DNA of 64,000 bases from Rhizobium sp. N324. Lineage in GTDB: Bacteria > Pseudomonadota > Alphaproteobacteria > Rhizobiales > Rhizobiaceae. Below, piece after piece: positions 18,320 through 27,418 of the stretch. The stretch is from contig NZ_CP013630.1 in the NCBI RefSeq assembly GCF_001664485.1, positions 3,475,001 through 3,539,000 on the forward strand, given 5' to 3'. Position numbers and translations under genes: made by a program. Below the pieces are notes generated by a model. It was given only the letters and a program-made list of their open reading frames with translations. It was not told the origin of the DNA and made no database searches. How positions within the stretch are numbered: position 1 is the first letter of the stretch; each line of letters begins with the position of its first letter.

Positions 18320-19318
18320 CTACTCGCTCTGCCGCAAATTGCGGATCCGATCGAACAGCACCGCCAGCACGATCGCCCCGCCGATAAACGTGCCCTGCCA
18401 GAAGGCATTGATGCCGAGCAGGCCGAGGCTGTTGCGGATCACCTCGATCAGCGCCGCGCCGACCAGGGCGCCGAAAGCGGTGCCGACACCGCCGGCGAGG
18501 TTGGCGCCGCCGATGACGGCGGCGGCGATGACCTGGAGTTCCATGCCGGCGCCGATATTGGTGGTGACGGCGCCGAGCCAGCCGGTCTGGACGATGCCGG
18601 CAATGCCGGCCGACAGCGCCGAGATCATGTAGACGGCGACCTTGATGCTGCGCACCGGAACGCCGGTCAGCGTCGCCGCATGTTCATTGCCGCCGATCGC
18701 GAAGACATAGCGGCCGAAGCGCGTCCAGCGCAGCACGAAGCCGGTGAGCAGCGCCAGGATGACCATGTAGAGCACCGGGTTGGCGATGCCGAAAAACCAG
18801 GCGCCGCCGCCGAGCGCCAGCAGCTTGTCGTGGTCGGGGCCGAACTGGAAGACGACGGTGTTGTTCGAGGCGACCATCGCCAGGCTGCGCGCAATCGACA
18901 GCATGCCGAGCGTCACCACGAAGGGCGGAAAATTGAGATAGGCGATCAGCACGCCGTTGAAGGCGCCGATCACCAGCGCCGTGACGATCGCGGCCGTGAT
19001 GCCGACCTCGATGGAGTAGCCGGCATTCATGGTGACCGCCAGCACCATGCTGCAGAGGCAGAGCACCGATCCCACAGACAGGTCGATGCCGCCGGTGATG
19101 ATGACGAGCGTCATGCCGAGCGCGATGATGGCGACGAAGGTGACGTTGCGGGTGATGTTGTAGAGGTTCTTCGCCGTCGCAAAGGAATCGGTGGCGAAGG
19201 ACAGGAAGAGGCAGGCGAGAAGCACGGCGATCAGCACCCAGAAGGTCTGGCCGCCGACAAACTCCGCAAGCCGGCTGCGCTGCTTCTGGGCAATCGTCTG
19301 GTCCAGTGTTACTGCCAT
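18320..19318 (-). CDS. Sugar ABC transporter permease (CUT2, RbsC-like)
   Basis: 332 residues with eight to ten hydrophobic segments. The family blocks are [14 protein letters not shown] near 84, FVVTLGMLSIARS near 133, FAIGGNEHAATLTG near 220 and AAAVIGGANLAGG near 275. It pairs with the ATPase gene upstream on the same strand (80 bp gap) and with the binding protein at 21428 encoded divergently. The substrate is likely a pentose or other monosaccharide; it cannot be fixed from sequence. Confidence 0.9.
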   Translation of the reverse strand: MAVTLDQTIAQKQRSRLAEFVGGQTFWVLIAVLLACLFLSFATDSFATAKNLYNITRNVTFVAIIALGMTLVIITGGIDLSVGSVLCLCSMVLAVTMNAGYSIEVGITAAIVTALVIGAFNGVLIAYLNFPPFVVTLGMLSIARSLAMVASNNTVVFQFGPDHDKLLALGGGAWFFGIANPVLYMVILALLTGFVLRWTRFGRYVFAIGGNEHAATLTGVPVRSIKVAVYMISALSAGIAGIVQTGWLGAVTTNIGAGMELQVIAAAVIGGANLAGGVGTAFGALVGAALIEVIRNSLGLLGINAFWQGTFIGGAIVLAVLFDRIRNLRQSE

Positions 19319-19398
19319 TTCGACCTCTCACTCCAGATAGGGCATTTTTCCCTAAGGGCATTTCTTACGGCAGGGATTTCTCCCCTAAGCGGCGGCGC

Positions 19399-20142
19399 TC
19401 ACACCTGTTCGATGGCGCCTGTGATCAGACCCGTCACTTCCTCAGGTGAACTCGCGGCAATCGCCTTGTCGGCGACCTTCCGGCCGCGGCGCATGACGAT
19501 CACCCGGTCGGCGACGGTGAAAACATCGGGCATGCGATGGCTGATCAGCACGACCGCGATGCCGCGGTCGCGCAGTTCGCGGATCAGGTTGAGGACTTCG
19601 GCCACCTGGCGGACCGAGATGGCCGCCGTCGGCTCGTCCATCAGTACGATCTTGGCCTCCGACAGCATGGTGCGCCCGATCGCCACCGCCTGCCGCTGGC
19701 CGCCCGACATCTGCTTGACGAGGTCGCGCGGGCGGGTTTCCGATTTCAGCTCCTTGAAGATCTCGCCGGCGCGCCGGTACATTGTCTTGTAATCGAGAAC
19801 CTTCAGGGGGCCGATGCCGCGCCTGAGCTCGCGGCCGAGGAAGACATTGGCGGCCGCCGTCAGATTGTTGCACAGCGCCAGATCCTGATGGACGATCTCG
19901 ATGCCGTGCTGGCGCGCCTCGACCGGCCGGTGCATGATGATCTCCTTGCCCTCGAGCCGCATCGTGCCTTCGCTGGGGCGGAAGTTGCCGGCGATCATCT
20001 TGACCAGCGTGCTTTTGCCGGCGCCGTTATCGCCCATCAGGCCGACGACCTGGCCGGCTTCGAGCGTAAACGACACGTCGTTGACCGCCTGGATGGCGCC
20101 GAAATGTTTCGAGATATTGGTGAGTTCGAGAACCGCGACCAG
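19399..20142 (-). CDS. Sugar ABC transporter ATP-binding protein (half-size), unusual start
   Basis: About 247 residues, one nucleotide-binding domain: Walker A GDNGAGKST, signature MSGGQRQA, Walker [18 protein letters not shown]. Like XylG in this window it is half the length of two-domain RbsA. No ATG, GTG or TTG lies near the expected N-terminus (LELTNISKHFGAI). A strong GGGGAGGG sits 7 nt before a CTG at 20142, so I place the start there; the nearest standard start in frame is a GTG at 20319, giving 59 extra residues without family character. It is first in the minus-strand unit with the permease. Confidence 0.85.
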   Translation of the reverse strand: MVAVLELTNISKHFGAIQAVNDVSFTLEAGQVVGLMGDNGAGKSTLVKMIAGNFRPSEGTMRLEGKEIIMHRPVEARQHGIEIVHQDLALCNNLTAAANVFLGRELRRGIGPLKVLDYKTMYRRAGEIFKELKSETRPRDLVKQMSGGQRQAVAIGRTMLSEAKIVLMDEPTAAISVRQVAEVLNLIRELRDRGIAVVLISHRMPDVFTVADRVIVMRRGRKVADKAIAASSPEEVTGLITGAIEQV

Positions 20143-20332
20143 CCGACTACCCTCCCCGGAACCTGCAGGCCTGCCTTCTCCGCCGGCTGCCGATACCCGG
20201 CCGCCAGTCAGACGCCTGCAATCTCGCTCGGCCGATCTCCTCCCGGAAAAGCGATTAGGTTCATTAATGCAAAAGCGCCAGGAATCGTCAATCAAATGTC
20301 CGCTAAATCGGCCCCTCACCCCAAAAATCTAT

Positions 20333-20345
20333 TTTGTACGACAAA
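20333..20345. promoter_or_regulatory. Palindromic operator candidate between divergent transport units
   Basis: TTTGT-ACG-ACAAA is a perfect 5-bp inverted repeat, about 54 bp before the epimerase start and within the only shared intergenic region of the two units. The form resembles sites of GntR/FCD-type regulators, but no regulator gene is adjacent. Confidence 0.4.
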
Positions 20346-20398
20346 TACAGATTGACGCCGGAAACGCGCGCATATTAGCTGTTGCTGGGGAGAGAAGT

Positions 20399-21379
20399 AT
20401 GCTGATCCTTGTCACCGGGGCTACGGGCAAGGTCGGGCGGCGCTTCATTACTGGGCTGCTTGACGAGCCGCGATTTTCCAAAGCACGCATTCGCGCGCTT
20501 TGCCACAATCGTGTGCTCGAGGAAACCGACCGCCTCGGTGTCGTCAAGGGCTCGATCGCCGACAGCGATGTCGTGGCCGCGGCGATGGAAGGCGTCACCC
20601 ATGTCGTGCACCTCGCCACCTGCAAGGAAATCCCTGAAGATGTGATGGATATCACCGTCAAGGGCCTGTTCTGGCTGCTCGAGGCGTTTCGCGCCAGCCC
20701 CACGGCCAAGCAGTTCATCCTGATCGGCGGCGATGCCGGCATCGGCCATTTCTTCTATCGCCATGACGGGCCGGTGACCGAAAAGACGCCGCATCGCGCC
20801 TATCCCGGCTGCTATGCGCTCTCCAAGGTGCTGGAAGAGGTGATGCTCGAGCAGTTCGCCATTCAGTACGGCATCAACACCTGCTGCCTCAGGGCGCCCT
20901 GGATCATGGAGAAGGACGATTTCAAATTCACGCTGTCCTTCGGCGACGATGTCTTCGGCGGGCCGGACTGGAAGACGCTGGTGCCGGCTGATGATGCCGA
21001 GCGTTACGTCGGGGATGGCACGGTGCCGCTGCTGCGCGATGCCGACGGCCGGCCGCTGAAGCGCAATTTCGTGCATGTCGACGACCTCGTTTCGGCGATC
21101 CTGGCGGCAATCGACAATCCGCGCGCCAAGGGCGAGCTTTTCAACATCTCGATGGATCGGCCTGTCGATTATGGCGAGGTCGCCGCCTATCTCGCCCGCA
21201 CGCGCGGGCTCGGCTCGGTCGACATCGCAAGCCAGTTTCACTCGAACTGGATGGACAACAGCAAGGCCAGATATCTCTTGGACTGGAAGCCGGTCTACGA
21301 TCTGGAAAAGCTGATCAATTCGGCTTGGGACTACCAGCGTTCGAGGGAGGAGCCTCGGGTCGTCTGGTATCCAGGTTGA
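20399..21379 (+). CDS. NAD-dependent epimerase/dehydratase (extended SDR)
   Basis: 326 residues. The N-terminal VTGATGKVGRRFITGLL is a Rossmann motif; the mid-region SYALSK-type YxxxK appears as CYALSKVLEE near 140; NFVHVDDLVSAILAAID near 222 and a C-terminal LDWKPVYDLEKLI are typical of sugar epimerases. GGGGAGAG precedes the ATG. It lies 48 bp before the binding-protein gene, so it probably converts the transported sugar or a lactone derived from it; the exact substrate is unknown. Confidence 0.82.
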   Translation: MLILVTGATGKVGRRFITGLLDEPRFSKARIRALCHNRVLEETDRLGVVKGSIADSDVVAAAMEGVTHVVHLATCKEIPEDVMDITVKGLFWLLEAFRASPTAKQFILIGGDAGIGHFFYRHDGPVTEKTPHRAYPGCYALSKVLEEVMLEQFAIQYGINTCCLRAPWIMEKDDFKFTLSFGDDVFGGPDWKTLVPADDAERYVGDGTVPLLRDADGRPLKRNFVHVDDLVSAILAAIDNPRAKGELFNISMDRPVDYGEVAAYLARTRGLGSVDIASQFHSNWMDNSKARYLLDWKPVYDLEKLINSAWDYQRSREEPRVVWYPG

Positions 21380-21427
21380 TCACGCGGCGGGTGCAGAAGC
21401 GCCCGTCTTTTTCAATGGGAGGAAGCT

Positions 21428-22417
21428 ATGAGGAAGGCATTATTGCTTACAGCTGCAGTCCTGGCACTGACGGCCGGACAGGCGCTCGCCGCCAAGAAGC
21501 AGCTGGTCATCGTCGTCAAAGGCCTCGACAACCCGTTCTTCGAGGCGATCAACCAGGGTTGCCAGAAGTGGAACAAGGAAAACGCATCCGCCGAATATGA
21601 ATGCTTCTACACCGGCCCGGCATCGACCTCCGATGAGGCCGGCGAGGCGCAGATCGTCCAGGACATGCTGGGGAAAGCCGATACCGCCGCCATCGCCATC
21701 TCGCCGTCGAACGCCAAGCTGATCGCCCAGACGCTGAAGACCGCCAATCCGAGCGTTCCAGTGATGACGCTCGATGCCGATCTTGCGGCGGATGATGCTG
21801 CCTTGCGCAAGACCTATCTCGGCACCGACAACTATCTGATGGGCGCCAAGATCGGCGAATATATCAAGAAGGCCAAGCCGAAGGGCGGCAAGATCTGCAC
21901 CATCGAAGGCAATCCTGGCGCCGACAACATCCTGCGCCGCGCCCAGGGCATGCGCGATACGCTGAGCGGCCAGAAGGGGCTGGCGGCGCTGAAAGGCGAA
22001 GGCGGCTGGACGGAGGTTGCCGGTTGCCCGGTGTTCACCAATGACGACGGCGCCAAGGGCGTGCAGGCGATGACCGATATCCTCGCCGCCAATACCGACC
22101 TCGATGCCTTCGGCATCATGGGCGGCTGGCCGCTGTTCGGCGCCCCGCAGCCCTATCGCGACCTGTTCAAACCGATGGCCGACAAGATCGCCAAGAACGA
22201 ATTCGTCATCGGCGCCGCCGACACGATCGGCGACGAAGTGGCGATCGCCAAGGAAGGCCTCGTCACCGCGCTGGTCGGCCAGCGGCCGTTCGAAATGGGC
22301 TATAAGGCGCCAACCGTGATGATGGACCTGATTGCCGGGAAGGCGGTCGAGGATCCGGTGTTCACCGGGCTGGATGAATGCACCAAGGATACGGTGGATA
22401 CCTGCATTCAGAAGTGA
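21428..22417 (+). CDS. Sugar ABC transporter periplasmic binding protein
   Basis: 329 residues with a signal peptide (about 1-21, ending ALA). The core is a Peripla_BP_4 fold: VVKGLDNPFFEAINQG at the N-terminus, ADTAAIAISPSNAKL, VMTLDADLA, YLGTDNYLMG and ICTIEGNPGADN. It belongs to the ribose/galactose-binding superfamily but differs clearly from XylF in this window, so its sugar is probably different. GGGAGGAAG lies just upstream of the ATG. It works with the permease and ATPase at 18320-20142. Confidence 0.9.
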   Translation: MRKALLLTAAVLALTAGQALAAKKQLVIVVKGLDNPFFEAINQGCQKWNKENASAEYECFYTGPASTSDEAGEAQIVQDMLGKADTAAIAISPSNAKLIAQTLKTANPSVPVMTLDADLAADDAALRKTYLGTDNYLMGAKIGEYIKKAKPKGGKICTIEGNPGADNILRRAQGMRDTLSGQKGLAALKGEGGWTEVAGCPVFTNDDGAKGVQAMTDILAANTDLDAFGIMGGWPLFGAPQPYRDLFKPMADKIAKNEFVIGAADTIGDEVAIAKEGLVTALVGQRPFEMGYKAPTVMMDLIAGKAVEDPVFTGLDECTKDTVDTCIQK

Positions 22418-22444
22418 CCTTGGTATTCGAAAAATGATGCGGCT

Positions 22445-22472
22445 CGGAGCGCCCACGCAAGTGGGCGCTCCG
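22445..22472. terminator. Bidirectional terminator hairpin
   Basis: CGGAGCGCCCAC (22445-22456) pairs perfectly over 12 bp with GTGGGCGCTCCG (22461-22472) around a GCAA tetraloop. It sits between the converging ends of the binding-protein gene and ampR and could serve both. Confidence 0.85.
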
Positions 22473-22473
22473 A

Positions 22474-23355
22474 TTATCGTGCCGGGATTAACTGAGCACC
22501 AATCCAATCCGAAAATGCCTGCATCGCCGCGGTCACCGGCCGCGATTGCACGCGCGTCAGCCAGTAGCTGCCGAGCGAAATGGCGGTGGCGAAGGGCTGC
22601 ACGATCGCGCCCGAGGCGAGATGCCGTGTGAACATCGACGGCGGCGCCAGCGCGACGCCGAGCCCCTGGAGGGCGGCCTCCATCATGCCGACGGAGGAAT
22701 CGAAGACGATGCCGGCATTGACCTGCGCTGTGGGGGAAACGCCGGCGGCCTGAAACCAGGTGCTCCATTCATCCGTCCGGTAGCTGCGCAGCAGCGTGGC
22801 CCCGGCAAGATCTTCAGGCGACTGCAGATGCTCCGCCAGTTTGGGGATGCAGAGTGGTGAAAGCGGTGCTTCGAACAGGCGCTGCGCCTCGGTGCCGTGC
22901 CACGAGCCGCTGCCGAAGCGGATGGCGAAATCCAGCCCTTCGGCGGCCGGATCGACGCGGTTGTTGTTGGTGGACATGCGAAGATCGATAAAGGGATGCC
23001 GGCGCTGGAAATCCGCAAGCCGCGGCAACAGCCAGCCGACCGCGAATGTTCCGACCACGCCGAGGAACAGCAATTCGCGCACCTGACCGGCTTCGATCCT
23101 GTCCAGCGTCGTCGCCATCTGGTCGAAGGAAGCCGTCACCGTCGGCAGCAGCGCTTCACCTTCGGCAGTGATCTTCAAGCCGCGGGGAAGACGCTGGAAC
23201 AGCGCTACGCCCAATCGCGTCTCCAGGCCTTTGACCTGCTGGCTGACCGCCGCCTGGGTGACGCAGAGCTCGATCGCCGCACGGGTGAAGCTCAGATGCC
23301 GGGCCGAGGCTTCGAAGGCGCGCAGGCCGTTCAAGGGGAGGAATTGCCGAACCAT
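22474..23355 (-). CDS. ampR: AmpR-type LysR regulator of the beta-lactamase gene
   Basis: 293 residues, the usual AmpR length. The N-terminus MVRQFLPLNGLRAFEASARH and LSFTRAAIELCVTQAAVSQQ, with ALFQRLPRGLKIT, closely follow AmpR proteins. Typical AmpR senses muropeptides freed by beta-lactam action and activates the divergent ampC. The ATG at 23355 gives the AmpR-typical N-terminus; a longer frame to 23421 adds unrelated residues. It is divergent from ampC with a 188-bp gap. Confidence 0.9.
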   Translation of the reverse strand: MVRQFLPLNGLRAFEASARHLSFTRAAIELCVTQAAVSQQVKGLETRLGVALFQRLPRGLKITAEGEALLPTVTASFDQMATTLDRIEAGQVRELLFLGVVGTFAVGWLLPRLADFQRRHPFIDLRMSTNNNRVDPAAEGLDFAIRFGSGSWHGTEAQRLFEAPLSPLCIPKLAEHLQSPEDLAGATLLRSYRTDEWSTWFQAAGVSPTAQVNAGIVFDSSVGMMEAALQGLGVALAPPSMFTRHLASGAIVQPFATAISLGSYWLTRVQSRPVTAAMQAFSDWIGAQLIPAR

Positions 23356-23543
23356 CTGAACCCCTTGTTTTGAGGCATGTCGTTCTTCCGGAACCGCCGC
23401 ACACGTCCCGATGACAGGCATTAGATTTTCTTGTGGCTGCTGCGAGATATCATCATTTGTGATTGCAAAACAGCGCCGGTAAACCTTCTTCCCATGCGCT
23501 TCGCGCCGGTTTGGCTGCCCTGTTGATTTGGAGGATGACGGTT
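23356..23543. promoter_or_regulatory. ampR-ampC divergent promoter region
   Basis: This 188-bp gap must hold both promoters and the AmpR-binding site. AT-rich stretches occur near 23423-23463. I could not fix a single T-N11-A box with confidence. Confidence 0.5.
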
Positions 23544-24698
23544 ATGAACAGCGTTGGGATAAAAATTTTATCGGCCGTTTTGCTCTCGGCCTGCGCTGCC
23601 ACAAGCGGTTTTGCCGCCGACGAGACCCGGTTGAAGGCGATCACCGATGCCGCCATCCAGCCGATCATGGAGAAATACGCCATTCCCGGCATGGCCGTCG
23701 CCATCACCGCCGATGGCCGGGACCACATCTTCAACTATGGTGTCGTGTCGAAGGACACCGGCAAGCCGGTGGCGCCGACCACGCTGTTCGAACTCGGATC
23801 GATCAGCAAGACCTTCACCGTGACGCTGGCATCCTATGCGCAAACGAGCGGACAGCTCGCGCTGGCGGACAAGGTCGGCCAATATCTGCCGGGGATGGCG
23901 GGAAAGCCGTTCGGCGATGTCGCCCTGATGCATCTCGCCACCCACACGGCAGGCGGATTTCCATTGCAGCTTCCCGACGAGGTCAAGACCGAAAAACAGC
24001 TGCTCGGCTATTTCGAAGCCTGGCAGCCCTCCTCTGCGGCGGGGACGCACAGAAGTTACGCCAATCCCAGCATCGGCATGCTCGGCTATATCGTCGCGAA
24101 AGCCATGCATGGGGATTTTGCGGATCTGATCGAGGGCAGGTTGTTTGCCGCTCTCGGATTGAAGAACACCTATATCGATGTGCCGAAAGCGCGCCAGGCC
24201 GACTATGCCCAAGGGTATAAGCGCAGCGGCGAGCCGGCCCGCATGACGCCGGCCATGCTTTCGGCCGAAGCCTATGGCGTCAAATCCACCGCAGGCGATA
24301 TGATCCGCTTCGTCGGCGCCAATATGGGCCTGGTCAAGCTCGATGAAAAACTGCAGCAGGCTATCACCGACACCCATATCGGCTATTTCAAAGCAGGGGC
24401 GATGACCCAGGATCTCATCTGGGAGCAATATGCCTATCCCGCCGCGTTGAACGACGTGCTGGAGGGCAATTCGCCGGCGATGCTGAAGACCATGCCGGTT
24501 TCGCAACTGCAACCGCCGATGCAGCCGCGCGACGATGTGTGGATCAACAAGACCGGCTCGACCAACGGCTTCGGCGCCTATGTCGCCTTCATCCCCAGAG
24601 AGCGGCTGGGCATCGTCATCCTCGCCAATAAGAATTATCCCAACGAGGATCGCGTCGCCGCGGCCTATCAAATCTTGACGGCGCTTTCGGCCGACTGA
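23544..24698 (+). CDS. ampC: Class C beta-lactamase AmpC
   Basis: 384 residues with a signal peptide (about 1-24, ending GFAA). Active-site motifs are present: nucleophile S86 in GSISKTF (SxxK), YAN in RSYANPSIGML near 172, and KTG in NKTGSTNGFG near 335, plus HLATHTAGGFPLQLP. This is a periplasmic serine hydrolase opening cephalosporins. The ATG at 23544 was chosen because GGAGG lies 9 nt upstream; the ATG at 23535 is too close. The ampR neighbour suggests inducible expression. An EstB-like esterase would lack the KTG context, so true AmpC is favoured. Confidence 0.93.
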   Translation: MNSVGIKILSAVLLSACAATSGFAADETRLKAITDAAIQPIMEKYAIPGMAVAITADGRDHIFNYGVVSKDTGKPVAPTTLFELGSISKTFTVTLASYAQTSGQLALADKVGQYLPGMAGKPFGDVALMHLATHTAGGFPLQLPDEVKTEKQLLGYFEAWQPSSAAGTHRSYANPSIGMLGYIVAKAMHGDFADLIEGRLFAALGLKNTYIDVPKARQADYAQGYKRSGEPARMTPAMLSAEAYGVKSTAGDMIRFVGANMGLVKLDEKLQQAITDTHIGYFKAGAMTQDLIWEQYAYPAALNDVLEGNSPAMLKTMPVSQLQPPMQPRDDVWINKTGSTNGFGAYVAFIPRERLGIVILANKNYPNEDRVAAAYQILTALSAD

Positions 24699-24963
24699 GC
24701 CGGTGCATCGCGCTTGCGAAAATCGAGTCAGACCTTAGCCCGATGCGTTCGCCGGCGCGCGCGTGATACAAAACCGTGGCGAACGGCGGGCGGGCTCGAG
24801 CGCGGCTGCTCCGACGCCGAATCCAGCGGCACCACCATAAGTAAAACAGATCAATAATTAAGATTAATAGGCGAGTATTTTCTAGAACACTTCTAATGAA
24901 TTGCCACGCCTTAAAGGTGATGCTAATAAACACCACCTTCTCAACGTCACAAGGCGCAATGCA

Positions 24964-25920
24964 ATGAAAAGCGTATTGATTTCTGGTGGGGCTGGATTTA
25001 TCGGGTCGCATTTGTGCGACCGTCTTTTACTTAGAACCGACGTCCAAAAACTGGTCGTTGTTGACAACCTTTGGACCGGACTTTTCGACAATATCGCCCA
25101 TATCAGGGATCCTCGTTTCCACTTCGTGAAATCGGACGTCGAGACGCTGCAGACGTCGGACAAGTTTGATGAAATCTACCATCTGGCGTCCCCGGCATCG
25201 CCGCCATGGTATATGAAGGAACCGAAGCGGACGATTTCCGCCAATCTTCTCGGGGCATTCCGGCTGCTGGAGCTTTTGAAGAAGGGCGGGCGTTTCGGCT
25301 TTACCTCGACCTCCGAAGTTTATGGCGACCCTCTGGTGTCGCCGCAGCCGGAATCCTACAAGGGCCAGGTGGATTGCACTGGACCGCGCTCGTCCTACGA
25401 CGAGAGCAAGCGCTGCACGGAATCGCTGCTGTTCGAAACGCAGCGCACCCAGGGGCTCGACCTCAAGGTCGTGCGTCCCTTCAACATTTACGGTCCGCGC
25501 ACCCGGCCCGACGACGGCCGCGCCGTCTCCAACTTCATCACCCAGGCGCTGGCGGGGCGGCCGATCACCGTGTTCGGCGACGGCAAGCAATCGCGCAGCT
25601 GGGGCTATGTCGACGACGTCGTGGATGGTTTCGCCCGCTATTTCTGGATCAACGAAACCGACTATAAGGGACCGCTGAACGTTGGCAACGATCGCGAGAT
25701 TTCGGTTCTCGAAGTCGCCCAATATGTGTCCAAACTGGTCGGCGGCGTGCCGATCGTCTTCGAGCCGTCGCCACCGCAGGATCCCACCAACCGGCGGCCC
25801 GACCTGACCAATGCGAACTACGTCATGCCGGAATGGTCGTGCAAGATCAGCTACGAGCAGGGCGTCGCCATGACGCTCGACTGGTTCCGGTCGAAAATAA
25901 ACCTCGGCGCGGCGGAATAA
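24964..25920 (+). CDS. NAD-dependent nucleotide-sugar dehydratase/decarboxylase, UDP-glucuronate decarboxylase-like
   Basis: 318 residues of the extended SDR family. ISGGAGFIGSHLCDRL holds the NAD motif. HLASPASPPWYMKEPKRTISANLLG resembles UDP-glucuronate decarboxylases (UXS, giving UDP-xylose). SSYDESKRCTE is the YxxxK catalytic segment; RPFNIYGPRTRPDDGRAVSNF and SWGYVDDVVDGFARY follow. The ATG at 24964 starts the Rossmann strand; the earlier codons from 24901 show no family sequence. It opens the polysaccharide locus. dTDP-glucose dehydratase is a less likely alternative. Confidence 0.82.
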   Translation: MKSVLISGGAGFIGSHLCDRLLLRTDVQKLVVVDNLWTGLFDNIAHIRDPRFHFVKSDVETLQTSDKFDEIYHLASPASPPWYMKEPKRTISANLLGAFRLLELLKKGGRFGFTSTSEVYGDPLVSPQPESYKGQVDCTGPRSSYDESKRCTESLLFETQRTQGLDLKVVRPFNIYGPRTRPDDGRAVSNFITQALAGRPITVFGDGKQSRSWGYVDDVVDGFARYFWINETDYKGPLNVGNDREISVLEVAQYVSKLVGGVPIVFEPSPPQDPTNRRPDLTNANYVMPEWSCKISYEQGVAMTLDWFRSKINLGAAE

Positions 25921-26056
25921 TCATCCCAGCATTGGGGTTTCGTGCCTGGGATGGCGCGGCGCATGCGCACGGTGCGATTTGAGAGAACAGCGCATCTGCT
26001 TGGCCGGCAGGGCGTCTGAACCTGGCGGCCGGCTGCAGCAGTGTCGGCCGCTACGA

Positions 26057-27418
26057 TTAACGCGTATTGTCATAAAGCTTTGAACGCAGTTTCGCCTCCG
26101 TCCACTGGAGGTGCTGTTCGATCATATGCACGTGGAAACTGGGGTTATTGAGCGTGTTCAAGGTGAAGTCGGACAAAGGCGGGGGGACGTCGATCGGCTG
26201 CCCCTGCCATTCGGCAAGCGCCACCGGAAGATATCTATGGATTGCCTGGCGGCTCAGCCACGGACGGAAATGCCGTGCGTCCCACGGTTCGGCGCCGATC
26301 CGGTGACCCATGTCGCCGACGTGCACCATCCCATTCACGATACGAGCAGCGAGCGGCCGGCGTTCCGCCAGCATGGCTTCGGCTGCCTCAAGGCCTTGGG
26401 CCAAATCGATCTCGAGCACGTCGATTTCGTCAGTAGAAGCCGTCGGATCCGTCGGAAGCCGCCAATCCTCACCCAACACTTCCGCGGCGCCGCGAAGATA
26501 ATGATATCCGCTGCACTGCCGCTCTACTTTGTCATAGAGCCTGCGCAGGCCAGCCTTTTCCAACATTTGGAGGATGCGGGGGCCAGCCCTGACGAGGGGG
26601 GCAAGGACAGAACCGGCGTGGGTAGCGACGGTCCTTTGCAGACGCCTCTTCCGCCCCTTTCGTCCGGCGAACCGATGGATCGCCAGCAGCCGCTGTATGT
26701 CGGGGTGTTTACGCGCCATCAAGGCATCGGAGCGTCCCTCTTGATGCCGGCGCACCATCTTTCCGGTGAGTGTCGTCGTTTGATGTTCGAGATGATAGCC
26801 CAATGCGTCAGGAGCAAAACGAATTGGAACTCCTTTTTTGATCAGACGCAGACCAAATTCGAAGTCTTCTCGTGCACGGGCGAATTGAGGATCGAGCCCG
26901 CCCATTGCGCGAAATAGCTCTGCATCCAGCGAAAGGTTTCCTGTCAGCACATCGGTAAAGGCGAACTGATGTCCAGGGCGGGACACGCGCTCGAAGTGCC
27001 TCGTCCACCATGCGCGCGCGGTGAGGCGGAAGCGATCCTTTGCAATGTGCGGAAGTGGCGGGTAGGGCCCCATCACGACGCCCCCAGGGTGGCACTGATG
27101 TTCCGCGGCGTGCGCCCGAACGAAGTTTTCCCCGGGCACAATGTCGTCATCAAGGAAGATCAATAAACGGCCGCTCGCGACCTGCGACCCCGCATTGCGG
27201 GCAAGTGCCGGACCGACGCCCGGCAACGTCAGGGTACGAAGCGGAAAGCGGGTAGGTAGCGACGAGAGCATTGTCGACGTGTCGTCCTCACACCCGTCAG
27301 CCACGACAAGGACTTCGAACGGTGGGGTTCCATCTCGCTGAGCGTCGAGCTTGCTTAAAAGCGATCTCAGCATGGCAGCACGATTATGCGTTGGTATGAT
27401 AACGCTGATGTCAACCAC
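26057..27418 (-). CDS. GT2 family glycosyltransferase
   Basis: 453 residues. An N-terminal GT-A domain (DISVIIPTHNRAAMLRSLL; LIFLDDDIVPGENF with the DxD; GNLSLDAELFRAMGGLD; EDFEFGLRLIKKG acceptor region) is followed by a ~200-residue C-terminal part without a known family. I chose GTG at 27418 because it overlaps the stop of the upstream gene (GTGGTTGA) and starts right at the GT-A domain. It is last in the wzm-wzt-GT2-GT2 unit, so it likely builds the glycan exported by that ABC system. Confidence 0.85.
   Translation of the reverse strand: MVDISVIIPTHNRAAMLRSLLSKLDAQRDGTPPFEVLVVADGCEDDTSTMLSSLPTRFPLRTLTLPGVGPALARNAGSQVASGRLLIFLDDDIVPGENFVRAHAAEHQCHPGGVVMGPYPPLPHIAKDRFRLTARAWWTRHFERVSRPGHQFAFTDVLTGNLSLDAELFRAMGGLDPQFARAREDFEFGLRLIKKGVPIRFAPDALGYHLEHQTTTLTGKMVRRHQEGRSDALMARKHPDIQRLLAIHRFAGRKGRKRRLQRTVATHAGSVLAPLVRAGPRILQMLEKAGLRRLYDKVERQCSGYHYLRGAAEVLGEDWRLPTDPTASTDEIDVLEIDLAQGLEAAEAMLAERRPLAARIVNGMVHVGDMGHRIGAEPWDARHFRPWLSRQAIHRYLPVALAEWQGQPIDVPPPLSDFTLNTLNNPSFHVHMIEQHLQWTEAKLRSKLYDNTR

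Noticed and set aside
21440..22768. 442-codon minus-strand frame over the binding-protein gene and ampR end
   Set aside because: It crosses a perfect terminator hairpin and is antisense to a clear binding-protein gene.
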